Below, piece after piece: positions 29,269 to 41,219 of a stretch of DNA of 64,000 nucleotides. The stretch covers positions 39,530,002-39,594,001 of the forward strand of contig OX638135.1 of assembly GCA_951804985.1 (NCBI GenBank), written 5' to 3'. The stretch's first letter is position 1; every line of letters starts with the position of its first letter. Source of the DNA: Dryomyza anilis. Taxonomy: Eukaryota; Arthropoda; Insecta; Diptera; Dryomyzidae. Below the pieces are notes generated by a model. The model made no database searches. It was not told the DNA's origin and was given only the letters and a program-made list of their open reading frames with translations. A program made the translations under genes and the position numbers.

Positions 29269-32255
29269 ATGTCGCAAAAATTTCGCATAGATTTTTGCAA
29301 CATTCGTGGGCTAAGGGCGAATTTTTTCTCGGTATATGCGTATGTGTCCATCCATAGGCCACAAATAATGGCACTAGGTGAGACCCAGGTTGGTGAGGGT
29401 GCAGATCCACTGGATTTTCATATACCTGGTTATCACCTATTGCCATTATTCTCTGCCCATAGGGGCCTTGCTCTTTTTATCCGAAGTGACGTTGCGTATC
29501 AACTGCAGCAACAACATAGTGTGTCGGATAGCGAATTTAATACTATTTGGGTTAAATTCAAAATCCAAACACACATCATGCACTTGTGCTTTCTTTATAG
29601 GAGTCCGAATTTAGATAGGGTTTCCACCTGTAATAAGCTGGATGCCTTATCTGATTCGATCTCAAATATATTGGAGCAATTTCCAGGCAGTGAAATTGTT
29701 GTTGCGGGCGATTTTAATGTGCACAACGCCACTTGGTTGAGCCACTCGGGTCTATCAACACAGGAGGGTTGTTATGTTGAGCTTTTTGCCGAGTGCAACC
29801 AACTCACTCAAATGGTGAAGGAGCCGACGTATATTCCACGCGTCGGCGGGCAAAGCCCAAAAGTCCTAGACCTTTTTCTGACTTCACATCATGAAAAATA
29901 TGATGTAAAAGTCCTTGCACCTCTTGGTAATTCCGACCACTGTACTGTTTCCGCTGAGTTTTCGTATTCTAGTTTACGCGCCTCTTCGATTAAAGCCCCG
30001 AAGAGGAATGTATGGCTTTACGAAAAAGCAAATTGGGTTGCGTTAAATGATTTTTTTCGCAACTTTAATTGGAAATTGTGTTTCGCTGACAGAGACATAA
30101 ATGCTGCGGCTTTAATGGTACAAAATATTATTTTATTAGGTATGCGGTCCTTCATACCTTCTAAAAAAATTAGCATTAAACCTAAGGACCACTCTTGGTT
30201 TAATGAGACTTGCAGGATTGCAGTCAGGTCGAAAGAGGAAGCCTTTCAGACTTGGCGTTCTAACAAGAATGCTGATACTGAAAGACTTCGTATACAGGCT
30301 AGGAATCGCTGTAATGCCGTGATCTCGCGCGAAAAGTTTCTTCACGAACAAAACGCGCGCAAAAAGGTCCTACTCTATCACAGGGGTAGTAAAAATTTCT
30401 GGTCATTTGTAAAAAGGGTGAAGAATCAGACGACATCGTCTACTCCAACTCTTAGTATGAATGGCCAGACCTTCACTGACCCGGTTGATAAAGCTAATCT
30501 CTTGGCAGAATTATTTGCAAATAATTCAACGCTCCCAGATAGTAATCAACCACTGCCTGTCGTCGATTCTGTTTCTTCTGCAATGCCGGAGATACATTTT
30601 CGAACTCGGGCAGTTAAAAAGGTTTTAGAAAACCTCAACATTAACAAAGCCTCTGGGCCAGATGGCATATCTGCCCATGTGTTGAAGAAGTGCGCGTCAA
30701 CGCTGGCTTGTCCGTTGCGTAACCTTTTCAACATCTCCTACACGACAGGAGTTTTTCCATCTTGTTGGAAGGTTGCCAATGTCCAGCCAGTTCCGAAAAA
30801 GGGCGAGGCCACGAACCCTGCCAATTACCGACCCATTGCAATATGCTCTGCACTCTCCAAGGTAATGGAGAGCGTAATTAACTTCCACTTTGTGAACTAT
30901 CTTGAGCACAACGAATTGCTCAGTGACCGACAATACGGTTTCCGTAGGACCAGATCCACAGGTGACTTGATGGCGGTCCTCTCCGAAAAGTGGAATAATT
31001 GTGTTCACCTTTTCGGGGAGAGCAAGGCTGTTGCTCTTGATATCTCCAAGGCTTTTTATCGAGTGTGGCATAAAGCCCTCGTTTCAAAACTAATTGCATA
31101 TGGTGTTGGTGAATTTTTTACTCGATGGATATCGAGTTTTCTCCAGGGTCGTTCAATACGAGTTGCGATGGATGGTGTTCTTTCGGAACAACATTTCATC
31201 AATTCTGGAGTTCCGCAGGGTTCCGTCCTATCCCCGTCCCTATTTCTGGTATTTATCAATGACCTTCTGTCATTGACCCAGAACCCAATCCATTCCTTTG
31301 CAGATGATAGCAACATTTGTCATTCATACTCGTTCAAAAAGCGCCCAACCTCTTTGGAGATTGAGAGTAAAAGACGCACTATGAATGACACACTCAATAA
31401 TGACCTTAAAACAATCTCCGAGTGGGGTCTTGCAAATAGAGTTGATTTTAATGCACGCAAGACCCAATGTTGTCTGTTATCTCACAAAAGAATGGATTCA
31501 ACCCTACCTCCCCTTAACATGGGTGCGGTGGATATTGCAGAGTCAGCTGCTCTTGACGTTCTGGGCATATCAATTTAATGTGATCTCCGTTGGAATGATC
31601 ACATATTTGACGTGTCGAAAGAGGCGGCCAAGTGCCTCGGTTTTTTAAAACGGTGTAAGACATACTTCACTCCTGCTGACTTGCGCACTGTCTACACCAC
31701 CTATATTCGGCCTAAGATGGAATACAATTCGCACATATGGGCAGGGGCTTCAAAATCTTCTTTGGAGTTCCTGGATCGAATCCAACAGCGTGCAATATAT
31801 TTAATAGAGGATGAAAATATTTCATCCTCTATTGGTTCTCTTGAGCACCGAAGGACCGTAGGGTGTGTAAGCCTGTTCTATAGGTATTACAATGGTAAGT
31901 GTTCGAGGGAAATACATGGCCTGATTCCACCAGGTCGTGTGTCCTCTCGTTCTACTCGGGCATCGAACCAAGCCCACCCCTTCGTAGTTCACTCGGCTCT
32001 CAATAGAACCACGCATTACCGAGAGAATTCGTTCTTCAGTCGCACGATACGTTTGTGGAACAGTCTCCCTGCGTCTGTTTTTCCCGACATTTTTGATATT
32101 GGCAAGTTCAAAACAAACATTCACCGACACTACTCCATCTTTCCACCCTCCATTTAACCTATCATCCCTTCTTACGATCAACACTGTGCATTGCATGAAT
32201 AGGGGGCATCCCCTGAGCGTTGGTTAATTTGTAAAAAAAGAAAAAAAAAAAAGAT
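28720..32255 (+). mobile_element. LINE with a single long ORF (Jockey/CR1-like), nearly intact
   Basis: About 3.5 kb with a 5' UTR, one 963-codon frame (29269-32157), a 3' UTR ending GAGCGTTGGTTAATTTG and an A-rich tail to about 32255. The same 3' end is found at 21653 and 27701 on the minus strand, defining the family. Clade not settled. It has endonuclease and RT but no RNase H. Confidence 0.85.
29269..32157 (+). pseudogene. LINE endonuclease-reverse transcriptase, one nonsense codon
   Basis: Endonuclease at residues 1-230: CNIRGLRANF, ALGETQ, AGDFNVHNATW and GNSDHCTV. A helical linker follows to about 430. RT at 440-740: NKASGPDGISAHVL, ANYRPIAICSALSK, ALDISKAFYRVW, SGVPQGSVLSPSLF and the catalytic SFADDSN (the usual Y is F). 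C-terminal part: GFLKRCKTYFTPADL, LDRIQQRAIYLI and LWNSLPASVFPD. The only lesion is the in-frame TAA at 31576-31578; the frame continues unchanged to the natural stop at 32157. One point mutation thus separates this copy from a full-length open frame. Confidence 0.88.
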
Positions 32256-32570
32256 ATCATTACGACAAATTGGTAACTATATAACTGATCTCTAGGAGTG
32301 TGATAGCAGGAATAGTCCCGTAACTTCTCTCATATTTTGTTTTAATATTGCTATTTGTATTGAATGTGTAATCGGTTTCTATGTTTTGAAATAAACTAAC
32401 CGAAAATCGGTTTATTGAAAGTACTGTAAGTGAAAAATTCTTTGAAATTATTTTTGTTATAACTTTCGCCTGCCAAACACTTTGATAACGGCATTCAATA
32501 TACAATTCATCTGTTTTGGATTTTATTATTTTAGTTTCAATTTATTTTTAAAATGTAATGTACTTAAATA

Positions 32571-32575
<5 letters not shown>
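32256..32575. other. AT-rich interval, nothing recognised
   Basis: No frame with motifs on either strand, and no repeat seen elsewhere in the window. Confidence 0.4.

Positions 32576-32642
<67 letters not shown>
32576..32642. repeat. TA microsatellite
   Basis: An uninterrupted run of TA dinucleotides. Confidence 0.98.
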
Positions 32643-32645
<3 letters not shown>

Positions 32646-32689
32646 TTAATATACTATATATATAATTCTTTCGTTTTCTAGGTGTATTT

Positions 32690-32955
32690 TCAATTTACGG
32701 ACGAATTGAACATGTTTGAGTTGTCCCACTCCAATTGGCTCATATTCGAATAATTTCCATTGACAACTAAAATGTTTGGAATGTATTGTAAGAAAACGCA
32801 TTGACAGTGAATTTGAAATGTATATACCTTCTTCTTCATCTGATTCTGAGTTCTCTGAATCAGAGTTGTAGTCAGATGCTGCTTCATTCTGCATTGGATT
32901 TATAGTAATCGTTAATGCTGAATCATCCCAAACCAAGCTCTCATCGGCAATCTAT
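32690..32955 (-). other. Candidate acidic exon
   Basis: On the minus strand an acceptor-like TTTATTAATAG precedes an open frame starting IADESLVWDDSALTIT and containing SDSENSESDEEE. A GTATAT after the EEE run could be a donor. The serine/aspartate-rich, codon-like composition differs from nearby AT-rich noise. The family is not recognised. It may be a leftover exon of a host or transposase gene. Confidence 0.3.
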
Positions 32956-33515
32956 TAATAAATATTAAAATTTATTTTTAATATTAAGCATTTTAAAATT
33001 AAAAATAAGAAAAATAGAAACAAATGTAATTTTTAAATGTTTAATGTCAATATTTAAATATCAATTATACAATATCCTTGCAAATTTACATCTCAGAGTT
33101 TGATTCCAACATTAAAACACTACATTAAAAAAATTATGTAATTGGTTTGTAGTTTCTTGTGTGAATAAAATAATTCGGTTTTTAGTTTAAGATATTAAAA
33201 ATATAGATATAAAAATAGTGCAACAAACCGTAAATTTAAATCGAATTCGTTAATAATAATAGTTTGCACTAAAGTCCTGTGGAGAACTTAGGCCGAGCTC
33301 TCACACTATAATTAAAAGTAGTTTTTTTGTCATGATTTTTTGTCTTATTGCGTATCATATATTTAATATATATTGAATTTTTACATGTTTTCAAAATGTT
33401 ATAAAATCCGGAAAATGCCTCTCATTGTGAAATTGATGTATAGTGGGCTTACCCGTTAATGGAATAAAAGAATTTCAACATAATTTATACTTATATATAA
33501 ATTCACTAAAAATCC
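32956..33515. other. AT-rich interval, nothing recognised
   Basis: No motif-bearing frames or repeats detected by eye. Confidence 0.4.
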
Positions 33516-33790
33516 AAAGTTTAAAGTATATAGCTCTTTTAATTTTCTTTTTAACGTTTTTTCCCTGTACAAGCGGACGGACGGACGCACATTATGTAAA
33601 ATTGATGTAGTTGGGGCGTACCCGTTAAAAAATTGAATCCATTTTAACATATTTTATGAATGTATATAGCTCTTTCAGTTTTTTTCTTTACGTGTTTTCC
33701 GTGTACAGGCGGAAAGTATATAGATCTTTTGGTTTCCTTCTTAGCGTGTTTTCCGTGTATAAACGGAAGGACATTATAATATACGCACCA
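33516..33790. repeat. Diverged tandem repeat (GTATATAGCTCTTTT ... TTTTCCGTGTA units)
   Basis: Three imperfect units begin near 33525, 33662 and 33716. Each carries GTATATAG(C/A)TCTTT followed by CGT(G)TTTTCC and (A/G)AGCGGA or a variant. Unit lengths vary, suggesting an old array with deletions. Confidence 0.6.
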
Positions 33791-33949
33791 GTATAATATC
33801 AATCAAATAATTAAAATTAATAAACATTTTATGGAATGAATTATTAGCTATAAATATTAAAATTTAAATAAAAATAATAATGTAATAAAATGTTTATTCT
33901 TAATTCCACTAATAATTTTTTATAAGCGTTTTCTAGTTCCGACTATATA

Positions 33950-34683
33950 AGCATTATATCAAGAAACGAGTTGGGAAAGTTAGGTCACATGGGTCAGTTC
34001 GGTCGGAACCAACTATGGAATACCCTACACCTTTGGTGGGAATATTAATGTGGGATATTTAATCGTATACCTTAATTTTAAAGTTCAGAATTATGCTTAA
34101 CACTCCTACACTCATAATATTATTTGCATATCAGAAATTTACGTCTTATATACCCATAATTTAAAAAATTGATATAAAAGTATAAAAAAAGTATGAAAAA
34201 TAAAAGTGGGAGGACCACGCCTATATATAAAATTTTGTAAGGCTAATATTTCATAGATTTGATTTTATAATGAACGGCTAAAATTTCCACTTGAAAAACC
34301 GGGAAATAATGTAAAAAATATGTGGGCGGATCACTTCCATTTTTGGATCTGGAAATTTTATAACTATATCTTGAATACTTTTCGAAATATTTGTTCCTAA
34401 AGAGTTGTATAAAAGTGATTTGAATGGGAGGTGGGCGTGTCCGTGCTTCATATTTTAGTATGAAGTGTTATATATAAGCTAGGCGTGGCAGTTGACAAAA
34501 ACCGACCAGTTTTTGTAACACGGTTTGTACTTAAGACATATGAGTATATACCAGTTTTTATTGATGCATCTCACACCAATCCAAAACCAGTTGGGAAGGT
34601 TAGATCACATGGGAAATTTTAAAGTAGGTGTAATTATGATAGTTAGGATTATCAAAATTATAGTCGGTCTAAGCCGACTATAA
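33950..34683. repeat. Dispersed fly-type repeat with GGGCGTGG-like blocks
   Basis: It opens AACGAGTTGGGAAAGTTAGG and contains GGGAGGACCACGCC, GTGGGCGGATCAC and GGTGGGCGTGTCC, spaced by AT-rich sequence. ACCAGTTGGGAAGGTTAGATCACATGGG near 34590 repeats the opening and is found again before the repeats at 46056 and 49345. Non-coding. Confidence 0.55.
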
Positions 34684-35316
34684 ATACCCTACACATATGT
34701 GTGGTTACCATTCAAAGTGATATATAGGTCACCAGGGTATACGAATCCTGAAAATAACTACAAACAGTCAATCGCTGAAGAATTTCCATTCATTTGATAC
34801 CCATATTTACAAATGGGTAGGTGTACCGAATTTCGATTTTTTTTTTTTGTGAACCACAAGTCTTTTCGCCGGAAAACATTATTATCATGTATTTGAGCAT
34901 GATGTCAATATATATTTGACCAACAAAGTTTACCTAAGCACGTATACATAAAAATTGATCTTTATATGTACATTTTATATGTGGTATTTGAACATAAGTG
35001 GTCGGATCATAGGTCACCATGGACCGATCTCGCCCATTTTTTCGCACATACAGCGTAGGTATATTAGTAATCTAAGTTATAAGTTTCATTTATCTAGCTC
35101 TTCAATTTTAAAAGTCTTAGGGATTTCAACAGACAGACAGACAGACGGACAGACAGACGGACAGACAGACGGACATACGGACATCGCTAAATCGACTCAG
35201 GAGGTCATGCTGATCAAGAATATATATACTTTTCCATACCGGAGATGCTTTCTTCTGGGTGTTACAAACGGCGTACCAAACTGAATATACCCTTTCACTC
35301 TTAGTGTAGGGTATAA
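34684..35316. repeat. Dispersed repeat with ATACCCTACAC termini, copy 2
   Basis: Closely matches 18966-19576 over its length, including both inverted termini (ATACCCTACAC and GTGTAGGGTATA). It has a longer GACAGACG run at 35130-35175. Confidence 0.85.
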
Positions 35317-35625
35317 TTATGGCGGTTTATATACTAAAAAAACCGGATTTTCAAAGTTAAGAAAAATATAGAACAATAATTCTTACCACTCCAAATCAAA
35401 GTGGAATGATCTTTGTTCAATGTCAAGAATTTATGTAAATTTTTTCAGAATTTTAAAAAGGCAGTTTTTGGATGCTGTGATGCAAAACAACAAAAATCGT
35501 GTTTTTAGAGTTAGCTAAGGGGGGAAAACGGAGCGATAGAAAACTGAAAAATTAAATTTAAACTTCATTGACCAATAATATGAAGCAAATCGAAGGGGGT
35601 AAGGGTCGGGGAATTGACCCATCTA

Positions 35626-35855
<230 letters not shown>

Positions 35856-36771
35856 TAGCTGGACCCGTGCACAATCGTGCCAAGATTTTGTGAATTCAAA
35901 GATATGGAGCGAGGGCCCGTGCTTCGGGGTCCGTGCCACAGCGGCCCGTGCCTCGTTGTGGAAGTTTTTATGGGTTTTATAAATGTAATAATCAAATAAT
36001 AATTCTCCGCCAGAAAAAACTATTCTCAAAGACAATTCTTTCTCAGACTGCGCTTCCCCGTAGAATATTTCGCCCTAGATTTCTTCCCAGTAGAAATCTT
36101 CCATGTAAAATTCTTCCCCATTGAACGCATTCCCGTAGAATTCTTCCCGGTAGAAATTTTACCGTAGAACTCATCCCAATAGAATTGTTCCCGGTAGAAT
36201 TCTTTCCCGTAGAATTCTTCCCAGTAGAGTTTTTCACTGTAGAAATTTTAGTGTGGTGAGTTTTAATGTGGTGAGTTTTGGTGTGGTAAGCTTTAGTATG
36301 GTAAGTTTTAGTGTGGTGAGTTTTAGTGTGGTGAATTATATTGTGGTGAGTTTCAGTGTGGTGAATTTTATTGTGGTGAGTTTTAGTGTGGTGAGTTTTA
36401 GTGTGGTGAGTTTTAGTGTGGTGAGTTTTAGTGTGGTGAATTTTAGTGTGATGAATTGTAGTGTGGTGAGTTTCATTGTGGTGAGTTTTAATGTGTGGTT
36501 GCTTTTCTATATATTTTTTTGTATTTGAATTTTTTGTTTCATATTTTTAGCTTGTGTATGTAGATATGTCGTTTGGAATGTTAAGGTTCCATGGAAGGTA
36601 CCACGCCCCTTTGATCACTCGCGCCCATATATAGCCTATGACACCCTCCGGACTCCATAGTATCCTGTTACAAAATTTCAGTTAAATCCATTCAGTGGTT
36701 TAGACGTGATGCAGGAACAAACAAACAGACCGACAGACTGACAGACGGACCAGGAGTTTTATATATATAGA
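35856..36771. repeat. Dispersed repeat (CTAGCTGGACCCGTGC ... TATATATAGATA) with internal minisatellites
   Basis: Starts CTAGCTGGACCCGTGC and ends with CAAACAGACCGACAG... TTTTATATATATAGAT, termini typical of a common insect repeat class. Inside is a block of about 21-bp units (GTAGAATTCTTCCCG, 36045-36245) and a block of 15-bp units (GTGTGGTGAGTTTTA, 36246-36500). A reverse-complement relative lies at 40100-40450. Confidence 0.75.
36246..36500. repeat. 15-bp minisatellite (AGTGTGGTGAGTTTT), about 17 units
   Basis: Because the unit is 15 bp it keeps an open frame of pentapeptide repeats (VVSFS-like). This frame is a by-product of the repeat, with no start context or homologue; it is not annotated as a gene. 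Confidence 0.9.
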
Positions 36772-36920
36772 TAAAATATATTTATTTATAAAATATATTT
36801 ATATATAAAATATATTTATATATAAAATATATTTATATATAAAATATATTTATGTATAAAATATATTTATATATAAAATATATTTTTATATAAAATATAT
36901 TTATATATAAAATATATTTA
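36772..36920. repeat. 17-bp AT-only tandem array (AAAATATATTTATATAT)
   Basis: About nine near-identical units follow the end of the previous repeat, which itself ends in the same ATATATATAG sequence, so the array probably grew from the repeat terminus. Confidence 0.9.
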
Positions 36921-36925
36921 TCTTA

Positions 36926-37404
36926 AAAACTATATCCCAGAATCAGTATCTCAAAAACTAGATTCAATATGATAAAACTGACGCCATTTTAGAAATCAAA
37001 GTTACATATATATTCAGGAATTATTACAACTTTTACTGTAGAAAAAAAATGTTTTTTCTATACAAAAAATAAATAAAAATTTAGATAATTGTTTTTTAAA
37101 ATATGATGCCATCAAAATACCATCTTGAAATTTTGCATGAACATTTGTAATAAATTGACGAAAACTTACAATTTTTTCAGAATTTTAAAAACTTTATCCC
37201 AGAATCAGTATCTCAAAAACTAGATTCAATATGATAAAACTGACGCCATTTTAGAAATCAAAGTTACATATATATTCAGGAATTATTACAACTTTTACTG
37301 TAGAAAAAATTATGAACAAACATACAAAAGTGATTTTTGGTTCTTTTTTTCCAACTTTGAGCCACTGTATCTCTGGAAGTAGTGGTCGGAAAAAATAAAA
37401 TGGT
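36926..37404. repeat. Dispersed repeat with a 124-bp direct duplication
   Basis: TATCCCAGAATCAGTATCTC ... CTTTTACTGTAGAAAAAA occurs at 36932-37049 and again at 37196-37310. The downstream part (ACATACAAAAGTGAT...) belongs to the same family as 44926-45260 and 48050-48560. LINE copy 2 is inserted at 37405-37417; the family resumes at 39965. Confidence 0.75.
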
Positions 37405-37417
37405 TAGTGCATGTCTC
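37405..37417. repeat. Left TSD of LINE copy 2 (TAGTGCATGTCTC)
   Basis: The same 13 bases recur at 39965-39977 after the LINE tail. A diverged empty site (GTGATGCATATCTCAAT) is seen at about 45122. Confidence 0.85.
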
Positions 37418-39957
37418 GTATACTGAGTCTAAGACAGAGGCACTCAGTGTCCTAGTTGAGACTCACTTTCCGGGAAATCAAATCCACATAGGGCCACTTT
37501 GTAATCCCAGCACTGGGGACTGCAATAACAACTCTAATGTGACAAAACATGACTGGCAGGTTGCCAGATTGGTTGTGTACGATGAAGCCATCCAAGACGC
37601 AGTGGCCTCTTTTGATGGCTTCAAGTCACCTGGACCGGATGGCATCTACCCAGTCATGCTATAGGAAGGTATAACCCAATTGCTACCATGCCTAAAGAAG
37701 ATCTTTAGAGCAAGTCTCGCATGGGCATACATTCCGACATCCTGGCGTTTAGTTAAAGTAGCCTTCATTCCTAAAGTTGGAAGAGAAGACTATTCCATAG
37801 CCAAGAGCTTCAGACTCATTAGTATGATGTTTTTCATACTAAAGTGTCTAGAAAGACTAGTTGAGCTGCACATCAGAAAAACATCGCTGTCAAGGTACCC
37901 ACTATCATCAAGACAACATGCCTACCAACGTGGAAAATCCTGTGAAACAGCATTGCCACATCTGGTTGGCCGGATCGAGCATGCTTTTCAGAGGAAGATG
38001 TACGTGATGGGCATATTTGTTGACGTCGAGGGTGCTTTTGATAATGCGACTTTTGATGGAATGTGTGACGCAGCTAGAAGGCATGGAATAGATGAAACAT
38101 TGGTCAAATGGCTAAGGTCAATGCTAATGTTTAGGACCATCACTTCGGAGGCGGAGTGCGGTCAGTATATTATGGCAGGGGTGAATAGAGGTTGTCCTCA
38201 AGGAGGCGTTCTCTCCCCCCTGCTCTGGTGTATGCTGGTTGACTCTCTAGTCAACGATCTCGATGGACCAGGTGTCTATTCCCAGGCCTATGCAGATGAT
38301 GTTGCCATTCTTGCCACAGGCTTTTCCCTTAATGAGGTCTGTGTTAAAACACAAAACTCATTGAACCGAATTGACAGCTGGTGTACTGCAAACGGAATTT
38401 CCGTCAACCCTCACAAAACAAGGATTGTTCTCTTCACTAGGAAAAGAATAATGACAGGATTATCTCTACCAGTACTTAAGGGTGTCACTATTCCTCTGTC
38501 TAACGAAGTACAATATCTGGGCTTAACTCCAGATAGTAAACTACTTTGGACAAAAAATGTTGAAAATAAAATTTCGCGAGCATTGAATGCCTTCTGGCAA
38601 TGCAGAGGAATTTTTGGGAAGACATGGGGACTATCGCCGAGCAAAACCTTATGGACTTACACGGCTATGATATGACCGATGATATCATATGCATCGGTAG
38701 TCTGGTGGAACAAGCTGTCGCGAAAAAGCGTGACAACTAGTCTTGCCAAGATTCAGAGAACCGTGTGTCTGGGTGTTACGGGTGCCTTTCCCACTACAAT
38801 TGGTCCAGCATCATCAGAGGCGAAGCCATGAAAGGCTGCTGGAGACTAAAACGAGGTGGTTTCTGGTTTAATGTTCCCTGGAATATCTCTGACATTGCAC
38901 TTGACACTCCATTAGACACCTGTCTACTGGAGATGCCCTCTGATGCAATGATAACAGAAATATTACCAAGACGAAATTTTGAGGTCTGCCAACCTGACAT
39001 TCAAGACTGGCTAACGCCTGACTGTGAGCCAGGTAGAGGGTCACACCGCATTTTCACAGACGGCTTCAGAACCGATCAGGGATCTGGTGCTGGAGTGTTT
39101 GTGGAACCGGATGACCGCAGACTTCACTTCGCCATAGGCGACAATGCCTCGGTATTTCAAGCCGAAGTCTATGCTATACTTATGGCTATGGACTACATTG
39201 CGGATAATAGATGGCAGAACAGGGCTATATCAGTTTGCAGCGATAGTCAGGCTGCTCTTAAGGCTTTGAACAACCAGGTCATCACATCCAAAATTGTACG
39301 TCAATGCAGATCACGTCTCAATTGTGTTGGTAAATACAATACACTGAAACTGATCTGGGTGCCGGCCCATAAAGGATTTTCGGGCAATGAAACATCTGAC
39401 GAACTAGCACGTGCTGGATCTGAGGATAATCCATTTGGACCAGAACCTGTGCTTGGACTACCTGCATCTACGGGAAAATTCGTCATCGGCTCTTGGGTCG
39501 ACTCCGCACACAAGAGCAGATGGCTGAATGAGACGAAATGCAGATTCTTCAAGCTCATGACACCGACGATAACCAAAAGATCGGCCTCGTTTCTACATTC
39601 CTTAAGTAGAAAGGAGTGCAGAAAACTGACGGGACTTCTAACGGGACACAACGCATGTGAAAAACACATGAACGCAATCGGCCTGGCCGAAACCGCCTTA
39701 TGTTCTGCCTGCTACGAAGAAACTGGCATCACAGAGCACTATCTCTGTGACTGTACAGCATTTTCTAGAATTCGAAGGCAGATCTTTGGCACAGACATGA
39801 TGAGAGAGGATCAGCTTCACTCTATATCACACAATAGCCTTCTTAGATTCAATAATGAATCTAAGAACTATCATTAAAAACCAGGGAACTGGGTCACAGC
39901 ACAATGGATATAACCCTGTCTGAGTGATGTGGCTCTATTTTTTATCCCACATTAAAA
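37418..39957 (+). pseudogene. 5'-truncated, decayed copy of the 7331 LINE
   Basis: It begins at the position equivalent to 10105 of the full-length copy, so the first 2.77 kb (ORF1, endonuclease) are missing. RT (YADDVAIL) and RNase H are recognisable and nearly identical to the intact copy. Lesions: TAG at 37662, TGA at 38673 where the intact copy has AGA, a deletion of about 44 bp near 38810, and many substitutions. It ends with the same ATCCCACATTAAA 3' UTR. Confidence 0.9.
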
Positions 39958-39964
39958 TTAATAA

Positions 39965-40061
39965 TAGTGCATGTCTCAATATCCTTTATCAATTCCCAAA
40001 ATTTCATTGAAATCGAAGAAGGTGAGTTCCAACAGCTGGTCGATTTGCTGTGGAATGGCAC

Positions 40062-40098
<37 letters not shown>

Positions 40099-40100
40099 CA
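39965..40100. repeat. Right part of the dispersed repeat after LINE copy 2
   Basis: Begins with the right TSD and continues TTTCATTGAAATCGAAGAAGG TGAGTTCCAAC, shared with 45190-45250 and 48505-48550. It ends in a TA tract (40061-40096). Confidence 0.75.
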
Positions 40101-40450
40101 TTACTATGCTATCAAGTCCATGGAGTATTCTAACTATATAAAAACTAGATTGGTCAAAGGGGTGTGGCACCTTCCATAGAACCCAAAAATTCAGTACGCT
40201 ATATCTCAGCCCTAATGATATCGATTAAACTTTAAAATTGGATGTCATATTACTTAATCTCACCACATAAAAACTCACCACACATAAATTCACCATTCCT
40301 AAACTCACCACACCTACACTCACCACACCGAAACACACTAAATTCATCGCACTAAAACTCACCCCACTAAAACTACTACTGGAAAAACACTACAGGGAAG
40401 AATTCAACGGATATGAATTTTACCGGGAAGAATTCTATAAAATCTAAAAA
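40100..40450. repeat. Reverse-complement relative of the 35856 repeat
   Basis: AAGGGGTGTGGCACCTTCCATAG and the CTCACCACA and GAAGAATTC arrays are the opposite-strand forms of blocks at 36580-36060. Together with 35856-36771 they form a loose inverted pair around LINE copy 2. Confidence 0.65.
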
Positions 40451-40491
40451 TAATACAAAAAATACCTTTGAATTTGTTCACTGAAAAATTC

Positions 40492-40493
<2 letters not shown>

Positions 40494-40581
<88 letters not shown>

Positions 40582-40595
40582 ATATATATATATAT
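40494..40595. repeat. TA microsatellite
   Basis: A TA run of about 100 bp with a single TATC interruption. Confidence 0.97.
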
Positions 40596-41219
40596 TGAAA
40601 TTGTTGTAAAAATAATAAAAAATGTACTTCCTGTATTATAAAAAAAAACTCAACCCACAAATGTGTAAATGCTAGATGTGTTGATTACTTTTCAATTTAT
40701 TACAATATACACTATTCAACTTAATAAATTAATGTATATCAACTCATCGACGGCTTAATTTGCACCGATTCGAGTCAAAAAAAAATTGGTTCCGGCGGCT
40801 AAATAAAATTGACGGCAGCTGGATCAGCCGGCTCAAATTTCGACTGCCGCAATTCTCTGCACGTAGTCCAACGCAATAACAAAACGAGCCACTGACGCTA
40901 TGATTTGTTTTAAAACTTAAAATGTATCGAAACTTAATGATTGCGGCTTGATTGTAATTTAAATATGAATGATTGCCAGAATAATTGCAAAAGACAACTC
41001 GAACTCACGTTTTAAATGTTGAATGCATTTATTAATAGTGATTAAAAGTAAATTTAAAGAATATAAAATGAACGAGTTAATCAAAAAAATGAACGAGTTT
41101 ATCTTCTTGTCGAGGACAACCGCACGCCAACGTGGCAAAAATGAACTGACACACTATTAGTGTTGCCATCTATTGTGTTTTAGAAAGGGCTGCCACCATT
41201 CCTTACAGTCGGACTATCC

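Noticed and set aside
36253..36528. Open frame of VVSFS pentapeptide repeats
   Set aside because: A direct by-product of a 15-bp minisatellite. The unit length is a multiple of three, so frames stay open by chance. No start context or relatives.
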